A stretch of DNA of 64,000 bases. It comes from Brachionus manjavacas. Its lineage: Eukaryota; Rotifera; Eurotatoria; Ploima; Brachionidae. The stretch covers positions 2,587,501 through 2,651,500 of the forward strand of contig JAHQIY010000010.1 in assembly GCA_019054805.1 (NCBI GenBank), read 5' to 3'. Shown piece by piece: positions 1 through 11,800 of this stretch. A model generated the notes under the pieces. The model did not search any database. It worked only from the letters and a program-made list of their open reading frames with translations, and was not told where the DNA came from. Numbering within the stretch: the stretch's first letter is position 1; each line of letters begins with the position of its first letter. The translations under genes and the position numbers were made by a program.

Positions 1-69
1 AAAAAAAATAATAAAGAATTAAACATGAATAAAATGTAAAAAAATCAAAATAAAGTTAAATATTCATCG

Positions 70-300
70 TCCAGTCTGGTTACCAATGGAACAGAATAAC
101 TCAGTCCTACTCCAACTTATCTCTAGCTCAAAAAGTCAAAAAGAAACTTTTAATAAAACTGCTGAGTTTTGAAAATCCTGAATTCTTTTAGCGTTTGATT
201 CTGAAAATAAGTTGAGACAAGGAAAGGAATGGTCTATGAACCTTTAAAGGATTTAAGCCCCATTTTGGTTTGAAAATATTTGTATTAATTAATTTAATAA
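70..300 (-). mobile_element. LINE reverse transcriptase C-terminal fragment
   Basis: On the minus strand a short stretch reads FPCLNLFSESNAKRIQ. It matches the same part of the LINE copies at 62755 (+) and 18130 (-), which read FPCLNSFSENNIKKLQ and FPCLNSFLEKNIRKIQ. The family part is the region after the reverse transcriptase core of a non-LTR retrotransposon. It is truncated and carries stops, so it is a dead fragment. Family identity rests on the match between the copies in this window. Confidence 0.55.
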
Positions 301-318
301 TAATAATAATAATAATAT
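296..318. repeat. (AAT)n microsatellite
   Basis: Simple run of TAA/AAT triplets, seven to eight units. Confidence 0.8.
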
Positions 319-637
319 TAAATTTAACCTTGAATTGCGGTATTCTTTTAAATTTTCAAGCATAGAAGTGGTGGTTGATTTTGAGTTAAACTTAATGCTT
401 AAAAATTTAAATTTTTTTGACTCTTAAGTTTATTACCATATATCTCTAAGTTTAGATTTTTATTTTCCTTACTGTACATGGAAAATACCATAAAGCAAGA
501 CCTCTCTACTGATATTTTTATCTTACACTTGGATTAAGATTAGAAACAAATAAAAAAAGTGAATCCAAAAAACTAACGCATAAAATTAATTTTTTTGTAG
601 AAATTTATGCGTTTGTCTCACTTTGAAATTTTTTTGA

Positions 638-1054
638 TATATACAATTTGAATCAAGTGAAAAAATTCCTGTTTTTGAAATTTTTGAAAAAATAGTAAGA
701 CTCGAGTCCAGAATTTACGAAGATTATACAATTCCAAACACTGCAAAGGCTACTTTTAGTTTAAAAAAGCATGCTAAAAACAATTTAGATTTAATAAAGC
801 GTGTTGAAGTGGAGGTTGACCAACTTAAGTACATATTTGATGATAAATACACTGTTGAAATTAAAAAGGAATGTTTTTGTACTGAGTGTACCAATTGCAG
901 TTGTGTTAATTTTTTAGACAAGGTGGTCTGCACTCATCTTGTTGGGTGTTGTTTATTAGACTCTATTAGTTTCCCTGGTGTTTTTATTCAAAAATTCAAT
1001 TCAAGAACTAAATCAATAAAAAGAAAAGCTGGCCAAAGGTTTGAAAAAGACTAG
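638..1054 (+). pseudogene. SWIM zinc-finger protein fragment, probably from a transposon
   Basis: An open frame of about 139 codons runs from the stop at 635 to a TAG after 1051, with no convincing start. Its centre has C-x-C-x(n)-C-x-H spacing (NCSCVNFLDKVVCTHLVGCC), the SWIM zinc-finger pattern, followed by a basic tail ending RKAGQRFEKD. SWIM fingers often close the transposases of Mutator-like elements and also occur in host proteins. A transposon origin is inferred from the lack of a start, the short length and the tandem repeats directly downstream. Confidence 0.5.
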
Positions 1055-1090
1055 ATTTTGATTAAAATTTTTATTGACTAATTTTTTTTT

Positions 1091-1280
1091 ATGCATTACT
1101 CACTCTTTATTAAGATTAAAAAAAATAATATTAAAATTTTTTTTATGCGTTACTCACTCTTTATTAAGATTAAAAAAAATAATATTAAAATAATTTTTAT
1201 GCGTTATTGACTTTTTTTGATTTAATATTTATGTGCTTGTCAACTTTTTGTAAGAATAAATTTTTTTTTATGCGGCTCTC
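1091..1280. repeat. 54-bp tandem repeat, two full units and decaying copies
   Basis: A unit beginning ATGCRTTACTCACTCTTTAT starts at 1091 and again at 1145 with near identity. Partial units begin at 1199 and about 1269 and share only the ATGCG(T/G) start. The same TTTATGCG motif occurs at 605, before the SWIM frame, and inverted (CGCATAAA) near 577, so the repeats may be the ends of the element that carries that frame. Confidence 0.7.
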
Positions 1281-1930
1281 ACTTTTTTTATGTATTTTAA
1301 TCTTATTTTTTTGTATCTTCACCCTCATCCCTTACACTTGCAGAGCCATTTTTTATCCAATTTTCTAGATTTCCCTTTTTTATAAATAAATAAAGTCGCT
1401 AAATCATTCAGATAATAAGACTGTCACCGGTTCGTTCATATTTTCTAAAGCCTTAATGTTCTTAACTTAACAGCGAGTTTTTTACTAGGTAACTAAATAT
1501 TCTAGATAATTCCCTGTAGAAGGTTACAAAGACAGCTAGTCATATTAATTGATCGATAGTTAGATGGGTCATTTAATGGGAAAGATTTTTCCGGAATCAT
1601 GGTTATGAATGCTGTTTTCTATTCTTTGAGAGTTCCTTAATATCAAGGAGCAAATTTACTCGTTTAAGCCGAATATTGCTTCACTCGACAGAAAAATGTG
1701 TTAAAATATGTTTTTTTTTTACACTTTAGTCTTAAACAAGTCTTAGCACTCAAACTTGATAACTTCGAACTTTTTTTTTATCAAAAATTTTTTACATTTT
1801 ATTTTGATTTAAAAAATAATTACTTTTATTTTGAAGTTAAAATTTAAAATTATTCATTAAATAAATAAGATACAAAAACAGGAAATATAGTTTTTAAATT
1901 CGTTTTACTTGTTCTCAACAATTTTTACAG

Positions 1931-2040
1931 ATCGATTTAAAAACCTTCTCACCTACACAAAGACCACACCTAAAGCTCGATTTGTTTCTATTACGGAAAT
2001 TCTTGACCACATGGCTTTAAGAGGAACATGCTGGCATTAA
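1931..2040 (+). CDS. Orphan terminal exon of an unidentified gene
   Basis: A good acceptor (TTTTTACAG) is followed by 36 codons ending in TAA. The codons read RFKNLLTYTKTTPKARFVSI and end GTCWH. Codon use and composition look coding against the AT-rich surroundings. If real, it is the last exon of a plus-strand gene whose other exons are not visible here. The pattern of an ARFVS-type strand followed by an amphipathic helix faintly recalls the C-terminal end of polysaccharide-deacetylase folds, but I cannot assign it. Confidence 0.35.
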
Positions 2041-2454
2041 ACACTTCTTGCATAAGAGATGCCGTAAAAGCTAATATATCTTTTTTTTAAATTAAAATTT
2101 AGGATCAACTGCTTTCGGGTGACAATTGTTAAAATTCAATAGAAATTTTTCATGGACAAGTCAAAAATCATGAAAAATTCTGACAGTTTGGTCTCGTTTA
2201 TTTGCGTGTAGCAGCTTGCTTATCTAACTTTCTCATCTAAAATTTATCTTTTTCTTGAGACTTGCCTCTCTTCCGTTTTCTGTGAAACCCATATTGTTCT
2301 ATTTTTCCAACTTTTGTCAATGAAAGTTGCTTGTTCTTTTTCAGGTTATCCATTACAGTACGTTTCTAAACAAAGTTAACAGGCTGCTCAAGCGGTTTTA
2401 AAGCCGCTCATAAACACTGCTTAAGCATTGTTTCGAAACATAGTTAATTTTTTT
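2041..2454. other. AT-rich stretch with no recognised feature
   Basis: No open frame, splice-supported exon or repeat was recognised here. Confidence 0.4.
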
Positions 2455-2650
2455 TTTGGAGATGTGCTGTACCTGAGTATTCATCTGATTCATATTCGGT
2501 ATTAGGTTAATTTGGTGTTTCCATTTCTTCTTCAAAATCTTTATCAAAGTTTTGATTATCCTCATAATCATTATAATTATCATCAGAGACTTCTTGTTGG
2601 GTATCATCCGCATTCCTAAGAAGTTCAAGAACTTGTAAGGTAGCTCTCAT
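2455..2650 (-). pseudogene. Acidic open-frame fragment
   Basis: On the minus strand an ATG at 2650 opens a frame reading MRATLQVLELLRNADDTQQE, followed by a strongly acidic Asp/Glu/Asn stretch. One in-frame TAA is followed by more acidic residues (PNTEYESDEYSG). Acidic segments like this are common at the ends of DNA-transposon transposases. No domain is visible and the function is unknown. Confidence 0.3.
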
Positions 2651-2976
2651 AGGGACTCGGTTCAAAAAGTTATTTTTTATTATATGAATTATTGATATTT
2701 AGTAAAGTTTGGATTAAAAGAATAATTTGCCATGTCTTTGATTTATTTATCAAAATAAAGGACAAGATTTTTGGAGGGTATAAAAACCCCTCTTCGGGTT
2801 AAACGTATATTTTTTTTTGGCATGAAATAAAAATATTTTGTAATCAAAATATAATCATAACATTTTTTTGATGGAAAAAAATTGTCAATAATAATTAAAT
2901 TTAGTAGTAGTAGTTTTGACTGTAGGTGGCTAGCCAGCTGATGTGATTGATTGAACATAAACGCATTGCTGCTCAT

Positions 2977-3310
2977 TCAGCAATCAATGCCTCCTTTAAA
3001 GCTGTTAACATTGGGGGCTTCAACTAATTGATTTGGCAGTGAGTTCCACATGTTAGCGGTTCTGTTAAAAAAAAAGTTATCTCTAAAGTGGAGCCTCGAA
3101 ATTTCTTTGTGATATTTGAAGCAGTGACCTCTTCCTTGGATTTTGGTGACATTAAATTTATTGCTTTTTTCAACCAATTCTATTCCATGCATGAACTTGT
3201 ATAATTGAATTACATCACCTCTTTCTCTTCTTTCCACCAGATTTGAAATGTTCAAAGCCCTCAATTTTATTTCATACGGTTTGTTTCTAATTGGGTCGAA
3301 AAAACCTCTC
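2977..3310 (-). mobile_element. LINE reverse transcriptase C-terminal tail
   Basis: The minus-strand frame reads RRERGDVIQLYKFMHGIE, then RDNFFFNRTANMWNSLPNQL. This is the characteristic end of jockey/CR1-like reverse transcriptases, with a basic RGD-x-IQLYK segment followed by NR-x-A-x-WNSLP. It ends in a stop at 2977. The upstream part is lost by a frameshift near 3300, so it is a truncated relic. Confidence 0.8.
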
Positions 3311-3413
3311 CGGCTTTTGAGAGTTGAAATTAAAATTACAAATTTAATCTTTATGATTAATCATACATTTTCTTTAAAAGCATTTTTTCGTCACATCAAT
3401 AATATCTAATAAA

Positions 3414-3925
3414 ATGAGTAATCCTAAAGTTTTTAAAAGAAATCTTCAACATACTTCAATTGAAGCTAAATAAAATGTAATAGATGCAATAGAAAAAAAA
3501 GAAAAAAATAAGACACAAATCGCTAAAGAGTTAAGAGTAGGAATTAGTACAGGAAGTGGTTGGTGTAAGGATCAAAGAAAAGATAAATTTGAAGAATATG
3601 AAAATTATTCCAATCCTGAAAAGCGCAAATGAGCGAGGGTAGCCAAGTTTGATCAGGTAGAAGTGTGTATGAAAGGACCAAAAAAGCAAGATCTCAAAAA
3701 ATATCTATTAATGAGCCTATTTTGTTCGAAAGGCAAATAGACTGGCTAGTGTTGTGGGTTTTCCACAATTTCAAGCTAACAATTGTTGGTTAGATAGAGT
3801 CAAAGAACGAAATGAAGTGTTATACATAAGAGAAATGTTCTAGCAGCATTTGTCAATAAAGACTGTGTAAATGAATGGTTGAAAAAATTACTAAAAATTA
3901 TAAAGCCAAATAATCCAAAGATTTT
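3414..3925 (+). pseudogene. pogo/Tigger-type transposase relic (CENP-B-like HTH domains)
   Basis: From the ATG at 3414 the frame gives a helix-turn-helix segment (NKTQIAKELRVGISTGSGW), then KDKFEEYENYSNPEKRK. After a frameshift comes a second DNA-binding segment (QANNCWLDRVKERNEV) and then VNEWLKKLLKIIKP. This order matches the psq-type HTH, the Tc5-type HTH and the start of the DDE domain in pogo-family transposases. There are in-frame stops at the KAK* and EKRK* positions, and the catalytic domain is missing. A second, inverted copy with an internal deletion lies at 16915-17215. Confidence 0.75.
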
Positions 3926-4273
3926 TATTTTTTTTTACTACGGTTGAAAAATAAAAAAATCAACTTTTTTTACATCAACTATTTACTATCTACTATTTTA
4001 CTAATCAACTATTCTATTTTTTTATGACTTCAACTTAACCGGGTTTATCTATAGCTTCATTGATCATTTTTAGACTTAAAGGTTCATTTATCATGAATAG
4101 TTGATGGCTTCAAAAAAATTCGAGCTAAACTCAGTTATTCCATTGTCATAAAAAAAGATTTAGGTGTAAGAATATAAAAAAGATTTGTTTAAATTTTTTT
4201 TATTTATAAGACATATTTATTTTTTTTTAATTTAAATTATTTCACTTTATTTTAATTATACTTTTTTCTTTTT

Positions 4274-4325
4274 TTATTCTGAAGGAGCATTAGCTCGGTA
4301 CAGAAAAACAAATAAATAAATAAAT
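4274..4325 (+). repeat. LINE 3' end: stem-loop plus (AAAT)n tail
   Basis: GGAGC-ATTA-GCTC forms a short hairpin, followed by GGTACAG and AAAAACAAATAAATAAATAAA. The same layout closes other LINE copies at 17250 (minus) and 63370 (plus). Confidence 0.7.
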
Positions 4326-4534
4326 TGATATTGATTGAAGTATTTGTATTATTCAATTGGTTTCGTTGGATTTTTTTTAAATTTGAAGTTAAAATTAAAT
4401 AAAAATTTAGTGACAAAAATTGTACCCATGTTTAAAATGAGCCTTCTGACTTTTACATTCCACAGCCACCAATTTTAATCCCGAAAACCTTACAAAACTT
4501 GAACTGAACTGAACATTATTTTACAATTTTTAAG

Positions 4535-5837
4535 ATGAATCATGCTTGAACATAAACATCAATCCTTACTTGGACCAAAAGCGAATATTTATTCCCAAGG
4601 TGTCCATAACGGTGAGCATAACAGCCGAGCGAAAACACGGCGCTCACATATTTCACCCTTACAACTACACATTGGCATTTGCACACGGCCCATTCAAATG
4701 GCAAGTGATCCGCACCTACAAGGACATAAAAGAGTGTCATCGAACCCTGACCAAACTGGTCAAACAAGACCTGGGTCGATCTTGCTCTGACATTCGCAAA
4801 GAGGACTACAAGCCCGAGTGGCCTTTGTTTCCCAACGAGCACGACAACTTGATCGGCTCGGAGATGATCGACGAGCGCTGCAAGCACTTGGCCGACTACT
4901 TGAACAAAATGCTCACATACCCGCCATTCAGGGACCACACAAGCACTCTGCAGCTACTAGGCGTGTCCCCGCTTTCGTTTGTGCGCGGCATCGGCTCAAG
5001 CCACCTGGAATGCTTGATACCCAAGCGAACTGGAGACAATGTCTACTACGGCCACTTTAGCCAAATAAAACTCTGCTGCGAACAACTGAAATTTCGCTTC
5101 ACCAAACGCTGGTTCATCCTCAAAGACACTTACATTGTCTACACAAACATCAAGCTGAACAACTTGGTCGGCTTTTCCATGATGGTCGATCGAGCCTTTC
5201 GCTGCGAAACAAAAATAAAAGCCGGCGCGTACCACGCCATAGAAATACGCAATCTGCAGCGAAATCTAATCCTCAAGTTCAAAAATAGCAGCCAGCAAAA
5301 ACTCTGGTTTGACAAGATCACACATTGTCTGAACACCACTGCTAGATGCTTCAGCGATGATTCGCTGCTGCCAAACGGCTCCTATGCTCCGGTGCGAAAG
5401 AGCCAACTGTGCAAATGGTACGTCAACTCGGCCCAGTACATGGAGCATGTGATGAACGGACTGAACAATGCCAAAGAGGAGATTTTCATCACAGACTGGT
5501 GGTTTAGTCCTGAGTTGTTTTTGAAGCGGCCCACCGAGGACCTGCAGTTTAGATTGGACAAGATTTTGTTGAAAAAAGCTCGCGAGGGAGTCAAGGTGTA
5601 TGTGATGCTGTTCAAAGAGGTCTCCTTTGCCATCGGCTTGCTCAGCTATAGAGTCAAAAATTTGTTGACTCAGAAGGGAACTAATCCTAACATTAAAGTG
5701 CTCAGACACCCGGAGCATTCGCCGTCGGGCGTTTTTTTGTGGTCTCATCACGAAAAAATGGTCGTGATCGACCAGTCAGTGGCGTTCTTTGGCGGAATTG
5801 ACCTTTGCTTTGGTCGATGGGATGATGATTTGCACAG
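4535..5837 (+). CDS. PLD: PLD exon A: PX domain, PH domain, first HKD motif
   Basis: It begins after the acceptor AATTTTTAAG with two bases of a split codon. An in-frame TAA at 4531 shows the frame does not extend upstream. The PX part reads TLAFAHGPFKWQVIRTYKDI and ADYLNKMLTYPPFRDH; the PH part includes KFRFTKRWFILKDTYIVYTN. The exon ends CAC-AG before GTGAAC. Coding GC is clearly higher than in the flanks. Confidence 0.95.
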
Positions 5838-8800
5838 GTGAACTCTTAATTTGTATTTATGCCATTTGGACTGTTTTCTGTTTAAGGCTGGTCGATTTGG
5901 GCCGACGTGAAAATAACACTGAGCTCGATCCTGCAACCTATGAGGTCAATTCACCAAACATAGCTCAAATGGTTGACGAAATAAGGGTAATTATTTTTGG
6001 ACTATTTTTTTACAGGTGCTAAATTACCTTTTTTCTAAATATTTTAAATCAAGTTCAAGCAAATTATGATGAGAAAATTAAAAATTCGTTCACCCAAATT
6101 GCCCCTAACCATTTAACCGGGCTAGGGTTAACTCCATCTTTTAGTAGAATTAAACCCAAAACTCACCCGTTGGGCCGAAATTTCACCCTTTTGCCCCAAA
6201 AATTTTTCTTTTATTTTTAAATTCGCTAAGGCTTTGCCAGACTTTGCTTTTAACCATTCCAAAAACTTCATTGTCAATGACTGCTTTGAAGCTTTTTATT
6301 GTTTGCGCACTAACAGCATTAACTGATAAGCTGTTCCATAATTTTACACAGCGATTTGTTAAGAAATTATATCTTAGAGAGCCTCTGCGATTTATTTCTG
6401 GGACCAGTCTAATGTCCCGTGGTCTTCTTAGTCTTTTTACACCACGAAATTGATACCATTTGTTAACGATAATTTTTCAAAACCTTTTAAAATTTTGTAT
6501 ATTTGAATTAAGTCTGCCCTTAAATGACAATTTTCACGTTTCATTAGATTTAAGTATTTCAATATGTCTTCAATAAGACTTGGTTCTGGTATAATCAATC
6601 AGTTTAGTCGCTCTTCTTTGCACTTTTTCAAGAATTATAATGTCTTTTTTAAATACGGACTGCAGGTTCCTACTGCATACTCCAGATGTGGTCTCACAAG
6701 TGATGTATAGAGAAGTCTTAATGATTCTCGGCTTTAAAGAATTTCTTATTTGACCAAGTATTCGGTTAGCTTTCATAGCTGCTACAGTACATTCTATATT
6801 CTATTTCAAATCATTTTTAACAAAAACACCCAAATCCTTTTCTTCTGTTATCTCCTCCAGCTAATAAGATACATCTTGGTTTGATAATAAGTATTTGGCT
6901 TTTTCTTTTCTCTTTCCTAGAAAAAATAGAAATAATAAAAATAAATATTTTAAAAAATTTAACTAATAAAAAATTTTTAACTTCTATAAAAAAGTTATTT
7001 AAGTAGTTGTGCATATTAATATATCAAATAATGGTTGAAATTCTTAAAAAACCCAAAAATTCTTGAAAATGATAAATAATATGCTGTCTAGCAGATTTTG
7101 GAAATTTTAAAAATTTTTTGACTTGAATAATTTTTAACAGCAAATGATAGCATTTATAATTTGTAATTTAAAACTTCTGCGGTATCTAAACTTTGCAATT
7201 TTGACCTCAGATTCGAATTCTATGCCCTAGAAAACCTCTAAAAATCAATTTCTTAATTTTTCGAAAAAAATTAATTTATGACACCATTCTTTCCCATAAT
7301 TTTGTGAGTAATGTGGAAGTTTAGAGACCCGAATTTCGTCTAAATGCTAATGAATCATACATATTACCAAAACAGAGAAACCAATCTACAAAATGGTCCA
7401 CAGGTTACAGAAAAAATAATTTATCGAGATCCTTTACCAGGAATTATAAGAAAAAATATACTTTTTACCAGTTAAATTGAATCTGGTCCTAAAAAACATG
7501 CATTAGAACAATTTTAAAAGCAGACTAAATATAAAAAAAATTTAATATCCCCCACCTACCCACATAATTATTGAAGAGAATTTCACGGAATTTTTAAATT
7601 TACAATTATTTGTCCAGGAACTATCAAAGGAAATATAACAAAGACTACAAAAAGAGACTAAGGATAGCAAAAATAAATATAAAAAATTTCGCCTCATTTA
7701 AATTTTAAAGATATCAACTCAAGTTTTTTTTATTAATGAAACAAAATATTTAAGTATTAGAATCAGAATTAAATTTTTTAATTCTTTCTGGTAAAAAAAG
7801 AAGACAAATTTTGGGAAAGCTCGTGAAATTCATTACAAGAAAAATTTGGGTCAGTAGGTGCGAGGTTTTTAAAAAATAAAAAATCAATTTTCAAAAAAAA
7901 TAAAAATTTTGGAAAAAAACTAATTTTATTTTCAAAAATTACTGAAAATTCCAAACTAAATGAAACAATAAAGCATTTAAATATATTTTCGTTTTGTAAA
8001 ATAAGTGGAGGTCAGGAAATTTTAAAAATTTTGGGGTCAGTGTTTTAGTAGGACCTTAATATCTACTAAAATATAATTTCATTATAAAACAGCATTTCAA
8101 ATGAATATAAACTAAAAAAATTTTACATAAAATTATTCTAAAAAATAGTTTTATAAATTGGGCTAAATTCACGGGCCAAAGGGGTAATTTGGTCGAATGG
8201 GTTATTTTTGAGCTGAGGGGTGAATAGGGCTTCACCCCTTTACCCCAGATATTCACTCTATTTAAAATTAAAGAAATTTCATTTTCGTAGTAAAAATTTT
8301 TTTTTGGCAATTTCAATTTCAAAGTCAAAAAATGTTTAGAACTTTGTATTTTCTTGGTTTGATTAATTAATTTAAAGCGACCATAAAAAAATATTAACAA
8401 GAGGAAAAATTTATTTAGGCATTATAAAATTATTATTATCCTAAACTAATTAGTAGTCAGAAAGTTATTATTTTTGAAATAAAAGTAAAATTTTCTCATT
8501 TTTCAACAATACTTTTAATTAAAAAGCCTAAAAAAGAACAAATACAATATAATTAATGCATTGATAAATTTTTGAACAAACTATGTTATATAATATTTTA
8601 AATCAAAAAGAAATTTTTTTCAGAATTTTCATTTAAATTTAACAAAGTAAGGTTTGCGCAGTTTAAAACTGAAGATATATGTCAAATATAAATTTCAAAT
8701 CAAAATTTTTAGTTTAAAATAAAAAAAAAATAAATTTATCAAATTTTTAAATAATAAATGGCTTAACTTTATTAAACATAATTTGTTAATCTTTAATAAG

Positions 8801-11800
8801 AAAGAAAATTATGAATATGAATTTTCATTTGAAGTAAAATAATTTTTTATCAATATTATGAAATTTTGCCATAAAAAATTAAACTTTGTTTCGCTGTAAT
8901 ATATTTTAATTTATATTAAAATATCATTTAAAGTAATAATTTTAATTAATTAATTGGGGCTGTGAAGTTCATTTCAATTCGATCGTTTCAATTCAGAAAA
9001 ACTTGAATAACTTTTTTACTAAAAGAGATAATTTAGTTCTGTAAAATGCTTAATGAATAAACAACTTTGCTTAATCCAAAAATATATATCTGCAAAAACT
9101 CTGCAATGTAATTGCACACTTGATTGGAATACTTTTTAATGGGGTGCAAAATGCAGAAAATTGCATAGTATTTTGCAGACTTATTTTACTGCATTAAGCA
9201 AATTTGCTTATAATTAAGCATTTTACAGAACTGAATTATCTCTTTTAGTAAAAAAGTTATTCAAGTTTTTCTGAATTGAAACGAACTTCACAACCCCTAA
9301 TTAATTTGGATTTTAAATTTATCCTCAAAATTTTCAATTAAATATTTTAGAAGAATCAATTAAAGATCTTTTAGAAAAAAAGATTTGTTTTTTTTTTAAT
9401 CAAAATAATAAACATTTTTATTTAATTAAAAAAAATTTAAAATAGCTTATTTCATTATTTTTATTAAAATTCTAATCTATTAAGTTTTGATCATCTGATC
9501 ATGATCATGAACTTCAGGTAGCCGAAATTTCGTCTTTTTTAACAAATTCTTCATCTGAAGAATCTTCTTCGTAGCAAAAGGGTCATTAAATTTAGGCTGT
9601 TATTATCTATTTTTTTTTTAAATTTACACTTTTTGGTAAAAATATTTGGACTTGAGTCAAAGATTAAAAAAAGTGAGCTCGAAAATTTGTTCATAATTTT
9701 GTCCAATATAATATTATTTTTATAAAAGTAATAAAATAAGTTTAAAAAATCATTAGATTTTTAGGACTCAAAGGAAACAACAAATAATTTTAATGCTAAT
9801 CTTTAAGAGGGAGAAGCCAAAAAAATTAATAAAATTTAAAAAAAAATTAAATTAAAATAAATTAAAATGAAATTAATTAATTAAAATTAAATATAAAAAA
9901 AATTTAAAAAATTAAATTAAGATTTATAAAAAATTTTATAAAACAAAAAACCTCTAAAATTGGCTTTCCTGGGTTTCCATAAATGAAGAATAAGAATTTT
10001 TGGTGGAAAAAGAAAAATTCAGATAGTGCCGTAGTTTTGACCTGCGCTAACTTATAAAATTTAAATGTAAATTCTACAATTTCTGCAAAAAAATACTTAA
10101 ATATCATCATTTAGATGGTGTGCACTCTGCAAACTGCATTTTGATATTTTGATTTATATTAAACAAAGTATAAATCTAAATTGAAGTCTCAGTTGGGCAA
10201 TTTTTTTAGAAAAAGTTTGGAAGACTTGGTAGGTAAAAAACTTAATAAATAAAAAAATAAATAAATTTTCAAAAAAGATAGCCGGAAAAATTATCAAATG
10301 ATTTATTTAGTAGTAGTAGTAGTATTGAAAGCTGTGACACAGGCGAACCTGTGTGAACGCAGTTTATAAGTCTACATTATATCAGCTAAATCCTTATCTG
10401 CCATGCCAATTTTAAACCTGATATACCGATCTCCTAAGACTTTCCGACGCCATGTGTGCATCAAGTTCCGACTTGAAACCGTTTACTGTAACCGCATTTA
10501 CTACATAGGATGGAAGTAAATTCCAGGTGGTTGCAGTCCTGTTAGGCAAGAATTTCCCTCTTATATTGCAATTCCCACAGATCTCCTTAGCAATTTGGTG
10601 TGTATGTGATCTACCTACATTCCCCCTTCCTATAGTTATCCCCAGGTCCACCTCCTCTAACCCATTGGATACTTTATATAATTGTATTAAGTCACCCCTT
10701 TTTCTCCATAATTCCAGGTCAGTGTACCCCAACCTCTTTAACCTTTCCCCATATTTAATTTAAAAAGTTATTTTGAATTTTTTCCTGATTGATTTTTTAA
10801 TAAAATAGACATTTTTTTTGGACTTTTTTTTACTTTTTGAAAAATTTGAAATAGAAAAAAAACTTTCCAAAATACCACGTAAAACCATGTGTCATAGCAC
10901 CAAAAGCTACTAAAAAATCACAGATTGGAAATTTTTTTTTGTTTTTTATCTGTGTCTAAATCAATGATTATCTACGACTTAAAGGCTTTCGATTTTTTTC
11001 ACTCTTTTTAGAACCCTTTTATTTAAAAAAAAGTCAAAATATTTATGATAAAATATCAAGCCTAATAAATAATTTTCTAGGACCCTAAAGAAAGAGGAGT
11101 TGATGTGGACAGCCAAAATGATGAGACCAGCAACGAAGCCAAAGTTGAAATCGGCCAACCTGATGATAAAAGTGGTCCAACACCAAAACCCGACGCATTG
11201 ATTGTTGCTGCTTTGATGGGAAACTCAATCGCCAAATTCAAAGCCAAAAACCGATTGAAAAGCCAATTATCTGCACCAGCTAACGCTTCTCCAGTGTTTC
11301 AATCAGACATACCATCAAACGCAGCCAGCTTGGCGTCGCGGGTTTCCCTCAAATCTAAAAGTTTCAATGCAGGACAGAAAAAAGAAAAAATAGAAATGAA
11401 CCCCATTTCATTCAATGACATTAAAGTAGATACCGAAGAAAAATTGGATAAGAGTAATGTTTCTAGAAATAGCGCTAATAAACAGCTCAATGCTAGTAAT
11501 TTGCCTAGAGCAAAATTTAGCTCTAAAGCTTCAAAATGTATGCTTTTTAATATTTTGATTGCGGTGTAAAATTAAGGACATACAAGTGTATCCTTTTAAC
11601 CAAAATTTAAGCATCTATGCGAATAAAGATAAAAATGTATTCAAACATTCATTATTTGTGTTTATACATTTCTATATTCACAAAGATACTTTAGTCAACA
11701 GAATACACTTGCGTCATTTTAACTAAAGGACTGGACTGCGCCAAAACTAATATTTCTTTAAATGGTCAGTTATTTTCTGAATTTGGTTTCCGTATTAAAA

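Larger units (their letters stand above)
5987..11080. other. PLD intron filled with repeats
   Basis: It contains LINE tails at 6230-6800 and 10412-10775, an old repeat at 8640-9530 and a MITE at 8956-9297. The stretches 6830-8640 and 9530-10400 are AT-rich, with nothing I can name. Weakly C-rich inverted segments occur at 6085-6210 and 8155-8260. Confidence 0.7.

Noticed and set aside
4400-4534. Search for the missing first PLD exon upstream of 4535
   Set aside because: No frame similar to the FKFFEPLPFYPVEDE exon of the second PLD gene was found; CATTCCACAG at 4457-4482 is only an acceptor-like word.
4540-5751. Long minus-strand and alternate-frame ORFs over the first PLD exon
   Set aside because: They mirror the real coding frame (GC-richer exon) and have no motifs.
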